A stretch of DNA of 64,000 nucleotides from Echinococcus granulosus (Eukaryota > Platyhelminthes > Cestoda > Cyclophyllidea > Taeniidae): the NCBI RefSeq assembly GCF_000524195.1, contig NW_020170386.1, forward strand, positions 1,729,949 through 1,793,948, in the 5' to 3' direction. The position numbers and the translations under genes are program-made. The notes under the pieces were generated by a model that ran no database searches, was not told where the DNA came from, and saw nothing but the letters and a program-made list of their open reading frames with translations. Positions 60,701 through 64,000 of the stretch are shown in pieces. Numbering within the stretch: position 1 is the stretch's first letter; the number at the start of each line of letters is the position of its first letter.

Positions 60701-63287
60701 TTGGTATTCATGACACTGCTGGCAAAATGTATCCTAACGAATGTGATTTGATCGCTAAATGCGAGCACTTTCTGGTCGTAACATCTTACAGCACAAAATC
60801 GTATTAGTGAAATTGGGTTGTATTCATATCTGATCAGGTCGTAGAGTTGCGTGGTAATCTAAAGTCTTTTCAACAACAATTTTTCATTCATCTTCCCGAA
60901 TTTTGCTCTTTTGATGTTACAAACTCTAAGACAAGTAAGTTCCACAGAAATTCAGCTAGTTTTTGATAGCAGAAAAATCTATTCTCTGTTATGTAATTTC
61001 TCATAAAGATATTTTGTGGACATTCTATTACGATTGTAATTTAATGATCACTAACCCATCTTAAGAATGACGACTTGTCTTCACCCCAAACGGTTTCCCT
61101 TACTCTGCATTCGGTTGTTAACGCAAAGGAAAAACTAAAGCATACAAAATTACTGCTCTTAGAAATGAACACAGTTATCGCATCTGTTCCCAAATTGGGG
61201 ATCTCATACCACTGCGATCAGCTTAAAAAGTTAAGTCATTGGCTCCGCGATCTGACACAACCCAGTCTGTTTAACCAATTAGATTTATCCCTTTAAAATG
61301 ACATACTTTTTCAACTCAAACTGCTTATGAGCTCAGAATGCGACGTATGGTGGTGATTTTCTGTCAATAAATAACAAACTTCCTGTTCAAATTGTCATTG
61401 ACAGACAGTTAAATAAGTATGGCCTCCTCCTCATTAACACTTTGCCGTCTTTCTGTGGATTGAGCACTACCTTCATCTGAGAAATATGTTTGCTTGCCTT
61501 TTTGTGGCTTCAGGAAATTCCCGATTTCCCTGAGATTGGTAAGTACCTTCAGAAGGCAGAGTTAATGAATTTGAATATCACATAAAGTTTCTATTGCAGT
61601 CTGCGTCGTGTGTAGCAGGGTATTTGCTGCTCACGGATAATTTTTGCCATAGTTAAACAATTTATTTCAGTAGTTCGTCTTATTTGTAGCACCAAATAAA
61701 ATGCAGGTACGGTGAGGTTTTCAGAAAAGAGTTACAACTGGTATTTCGATTAGCCACTTAAAAATCACCTCGACATGAAATAACTTATTACGTACTTAAC
61801 CAGGATGACTTTGGCGTATTTGCGTTTACGCTGAAGGATCCGATTTTATCATCATATAATTTCGACTTGCCTACGATGAAGATACCATATCCTGTCGAAT
61901 TCGTTAGTTCGCACTTCTGCTACTGCACGAGTAAAATGATAGCAGCAATACAAAAGCGTTACAACACTCAGGTGGTTCGGGCAGGAAGTTCTGAAATGCT
62001 GTGCTGATGTTGACTATTCTGAAACTTGGCTGGTACTTCCAGCTTTGTTTGTGGTGTTTTGCGTATTTATGAATGGGGCAGCGGATAAACTGCTCCCTAC
62101 TATCATCACGTGAAGTGCAGTAGTGACTCCGAATGAAGTGCATTAATGTAAACCTAAAGCAAACTTACTTATATAAGGCTATTGTTAAGCTTTAAGCCAT
62201 CCATAGATGAAGTTAACTACCAAGAACTTAAGCTAAATAGGTTTTATCAACGTTTTAAATGGTGTGGTACTTCATGTTCCAACAGACGTTATTACTGTTC
62301 CATTCTTATCATAGGATGCATAGCGAAATTACAATCTTCTAAATTCAAATATGCAACTCAGTTGGTACCATTCCCAACTGTCCATTTAGTTCACGCAGTT
62401 TGCTTCATAAATCCCAAAGTTTGAAGTTCCACGCAACGAATTAACGGATTAAAAGCAGTTCAAAGTGAAACAAATTAACTACTTATAATTAACAGCAAAA
62501 GGAATATACATTTTAAAACGAATTTAATGAAAACAAATGTTTAGAACTGATGTATTTGTGCTATGATATTTTTTCTCTGAAAATTTGTTCCAGTAATTCA
62601 TTAAATTATTTGTGACTAGTGAATTTAATGTCAAACACCTAAGCCCGAGGGACATTACTCGAAATGGTTGATGAATTAAGGCATTCGTTATGGTAGATAC
62701 TTGATTTTGAAAGTCCCACTTCATGCCTGAACCAACATTTCGTTGGATTTGGGTTAAATAAGAATTCCTTAGCCAAGCAAATACTAAGTGCGACAGAATT
62801 GGCAACTTCGTGTCGGACTTTAAATATATACTGAATAAGCTGAATTAATCTAGGAGTGAAGTTCATCCTGTAGCATTCTTAGTTCTCTAACTGGTACGAA
62901 ATCCCTGTCTTGCGCATTCTAAAGACTGGTGCCCTTTGCGAAATTGGTGGCACGTGATCATCAACACGGGAGCCGTTGCGCACACTATGTAATCGTTAGA
63001 TTTAAAAACGGCAATCTCGAGACAAACAGGTGAGAAGAGACTATTGCTGGACATAGAGTGTAAGGAGCATACTTGTACTGTAAAAAAGTGGAGACTAGGC
63101 GCTTGAAGCTTACGCGTCATAAGTCCAGGGTCCAAACTTGAATTTGCAATTTTGCTGATCAAAAGGAAAGTACTTGATGTGAACAAAGCAGGCGCTCTTG
63201 TAGATGGCCAGCGGCTGCCACTCCACCGTTCCTGTGTAGGACACTAACAGGTCGGAGCGCCTTCTCTCCTCTAGCCTTTCGTCAGCG
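47800..63287 (-). CDS. Alpha-type nicotinic acetylcholine receptor subunit, probable acetylcholine-gated anion channel (5' exons beyond right edge)
   Basis: Cys-loop pentameric ligand-gated channel of the plasma membrane, for cholinergic signalling. Minus-strand exons: 63287-63114, 59176-58896, 53879-53793, 51283-51165, 50619-50334 and 48728-47800. Every junction is GT-AG and in phase, giving 624 residues. Residues below are numbered from the first complete codon. Seen: Cys-loop C33-C47 with 13 residues between; loop B Trp54; vicinal cysteines C99-C100 flanked by Y97 and Y104, the mark of an agonist-binding alpha subunit; M1 about 119-140; M2 148-168; M3 about 182-205; a long M3-M4 loop; MA helix; M4 after [14 protein letters not shown]; short extracellular tail. 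P146-A147-K148 replaces the usual Gly-Glu-Lys before M2, as in anion-selective members and the SmACC channels of schistosomes. Missing: signal peptide, loops A, D and E. Ion selectivity is inference. Confidence 0.94.
50334..50619 (-). CDS. nAChR exon: first part of the M3-M4 cytoplasmic loop
   Basis: Acceptor TTCACCCAG|GTA, donor CAGAG|GTATAT, phase 0 in and phase 1 out. It starts [17 protein letters not shown], the family's post-M3 helix (WVRKVFLExLPRLLFM), then a Gly-rich run ([14 protein letters not shown]) and an Ala-rich run, both probably disordered. The last few residues depend on the donor choice. Confidence 0.85.
51165..51283 (-). CDS. nAChR exon: M3
   Basis: 119 nt, acceptor TTTTGCAG|GC, donor AAAAAA|GTAAGA. 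It encodes [20 protein letters not shown] and VVNCHFRG...VPRWAKK, matching M3 and the start of the cytoplasmic loop (family pattern MPxWVRK). Phase 1 in, phase 0 out. Confidence 0.92.
53793..53879 (-). CDS. nAChR micro-exon: pore-lining M2
   Basis: 87 nt, acceptor TTTTTATAG|GT, donor CATAG|GTGAG, phase 1 at both ends. It encodes [20 protein letters not shown]...FPLI(G). The frame and the closing FPLIG fit the family's M2-M3 linker (PLIG). Too short to show as a long ORF; it was found by searching for M2 with the required phase. Confidence 0.88.
53880..58895 (-). other. Receptor intron between M1 and M2 exons, with a GC-rich patch
   Basis: 5.0 kb. Mostly AT-rich with no coding sequence recognised. 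From about 56160 to 56460 it is GC- and CpG-rich, with a GGT/GGC run (56387-56407) and a G-tract cluster at 56426-56449 (listed separately). Confidence 0.6.
56426..56449 (+). other. Potential G-quadruplex tract
   Basis: Seven G, T, five G, then TGGCTAA and four G: enough for four runs of three or more G with loops of 1, 1 and 7 nt if the first run is split. It lies on the strand opposite the receptor transcript. Confidence 0.4.
58896..59176 (-). CDS. nAChR exon: loop C and M1
   Basis: Acceptor TTTGTTTAG|C, donor CTCG|GTACGT. It holds two N-glycosylation sequons (NIT at 62-64 and NNS at 67-69), [11 protein letters not shown], the loop C motif [14 protein letters not shown], and M1 ([20 protein letters not shown]). 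It ends in AETPAKMQL, the cytoplasmic turn into M2. Confidence 0.94.
59177..63113 (-). other. Receptor intron between Cys-loop and loop C exons
   Basis: 3.9 kb, AT-rich. Several antisense and sense ORFs of 60-100 codons were read and none resembles a Cys-loop exon or any known protein. Confidence 0.6.
63114..63287 (-). CDS. nAChR exon: Cys-loop
   Basis: Acceptor AATTTTAG|C, donor GACGC|GTAAGC; one base completes the preceding codon and two are left over. It encodes ADERLEE..., [11 protein letters not shown], the Cys-loop [15 protein letters not shown] and FGPWTYD with the loop B tryptophan. The upstream codon should end the LYNN block typical of the family, but no such exon was found between here and 64000. 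Confidence 0.93.
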
Positions 63288-64000
63288 CTAAAATTAAAGG
63301 CCAACCTTATGAATGAGATTGCTTTTGGCACAAATCAGGATTCTTCCTGTTAATCCATTTCTGCCTTTACCCAGGGGATATGGTCACTTGTCATAGAGAT
63401 TTTGTTTGGTAAACCTAATTTCAAATTCTCGAGGCTTCCCCTGATTCCTAACTTTGAGTGTACTCATGAGCTGGCATGAACTGCTATCCAACTGTGGGCA
63501 CGAGTCTTGATGGGTGTATCTACGCTCAAACTAAATTTGCAGCAGCGGACCAGGCGAGTGCAATAATAATGTGTATATTGGCTCCTCCTTTTCCAACCCA
63601 TTTCATCTATTATAAACAATTCTGAAAAAAGCTTCTTCCTTCAAGTTTACACTAATTGAGTTGATTTCAAATATGACATGACTAATAATTCACAGAGCTG
63701 ATTAACCTTTCTGAAATATAAGTACTGGGGTGTGGAGATTTTCTTGCTGAACAGCTGACATGTTTATCAGAAAGTAGACAATGATATCCATGGAAAATCG
63801 GCTAGTATTGTTCTAGAGCTCTGGTAAATCAAAACTGTAAAATATAAAGATAGTGACATATAGCTGAGAATTACTTTGATATATTCTAGCACATTCATGG
63901 CTAGGTAAATCCGCCATCTTACTATGTTGAGCTCTTTAATCAAAGTCACTCAACATTTGGCTTGTATTGATATTTATTAAATATATTTAAGAAATTTTTG
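63288..64000 (-). other. Receptor intron continuing to the right edge
   Basis: Searched on the minus strand for the loop A exon (family motif WLPDIVLYNN); none found. The upstream exons therefore lie beyond 64000. Confidence 0.6.

Noticed and set aside
1..64000. CRISPR arrays, phage, operons and ribosome-binding sites
   Set aside because: The window is eukaryotic: spliced genes, GT-AG introns, polyadenylation signals and no regular direct-repeat array.

Overview
The window is eukaryotic nuclear DNA, AT-rich by eye, with genes split by GT-AG introns. It looks like a parasitic flatworm, most likely a tapeworm. The reasons are an acetylcholine receptor subunit whose pore motif resembles the acetylcholine-gated chloride channels of schistosomes, introns of only 31-37 nt beside introns of several kilobases, and about six genes in 64 kb. 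Genus cannot be decided from the sequence alone. No bacterial, viral or CRISPR features were seen.

Layout. (1) 1-5797, plus strand: the 3' part of an ATRX/XNP-type SNF2 chromatin remodeller, running off the left edge. (2) 5798-17632: about 11.8 kb with no recognisable gene, containing two CpG-dense patches; the second ends in a start codon followed directly by a consensus splice donor. (3) 17633-19319, plus strand: a complete SPAG6 (central-pair armadillo protein) gene in six exons. (4) 19434-21137, minus strand: a complete RGP1 gene (partner of RIC1 in the RAB6 exchange factor), convergent with SPAG6; the stop codons are only 114 nt apart. (5) 22182-22281: a 100-N assembly gap. (6) 23230-24249, plus strand: a two-exon C/EBP-like bZIP factor. 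(7) 24250-36433: 12 kb without a recognisable gene. (8) 36434-38635, minus strand: an intronless TRIM-type RING/B-box/coiled-coil protein with a novel-looking tail. (9) 47800-63287, minus strand: the last six exons of an alpha-type nicotinic receptor subunit; its 5' exons lie beyond the right edge.

The genes do not form a pathway. They cover chromatin (ATRX), transcription (bZIP), cilium/flagellum (SPAG6), Golgi traffic (RGP1), ubiquitin ligation (TRIM) and cholinergic signalling.

The receptor is the most interesting item. At the cytoplasmic end of M2 it carries Pro-Ala-Lys instead of Gly-Glu-Lys, which predicts an anion channel. It also has Gln at the 9' gate and 20' positions and a 23-cysteine, five-CxxC intracellular loop. 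Exon boundaries were set by hand from splice consensus, reading phase and remembered homologues, not by alignment software.
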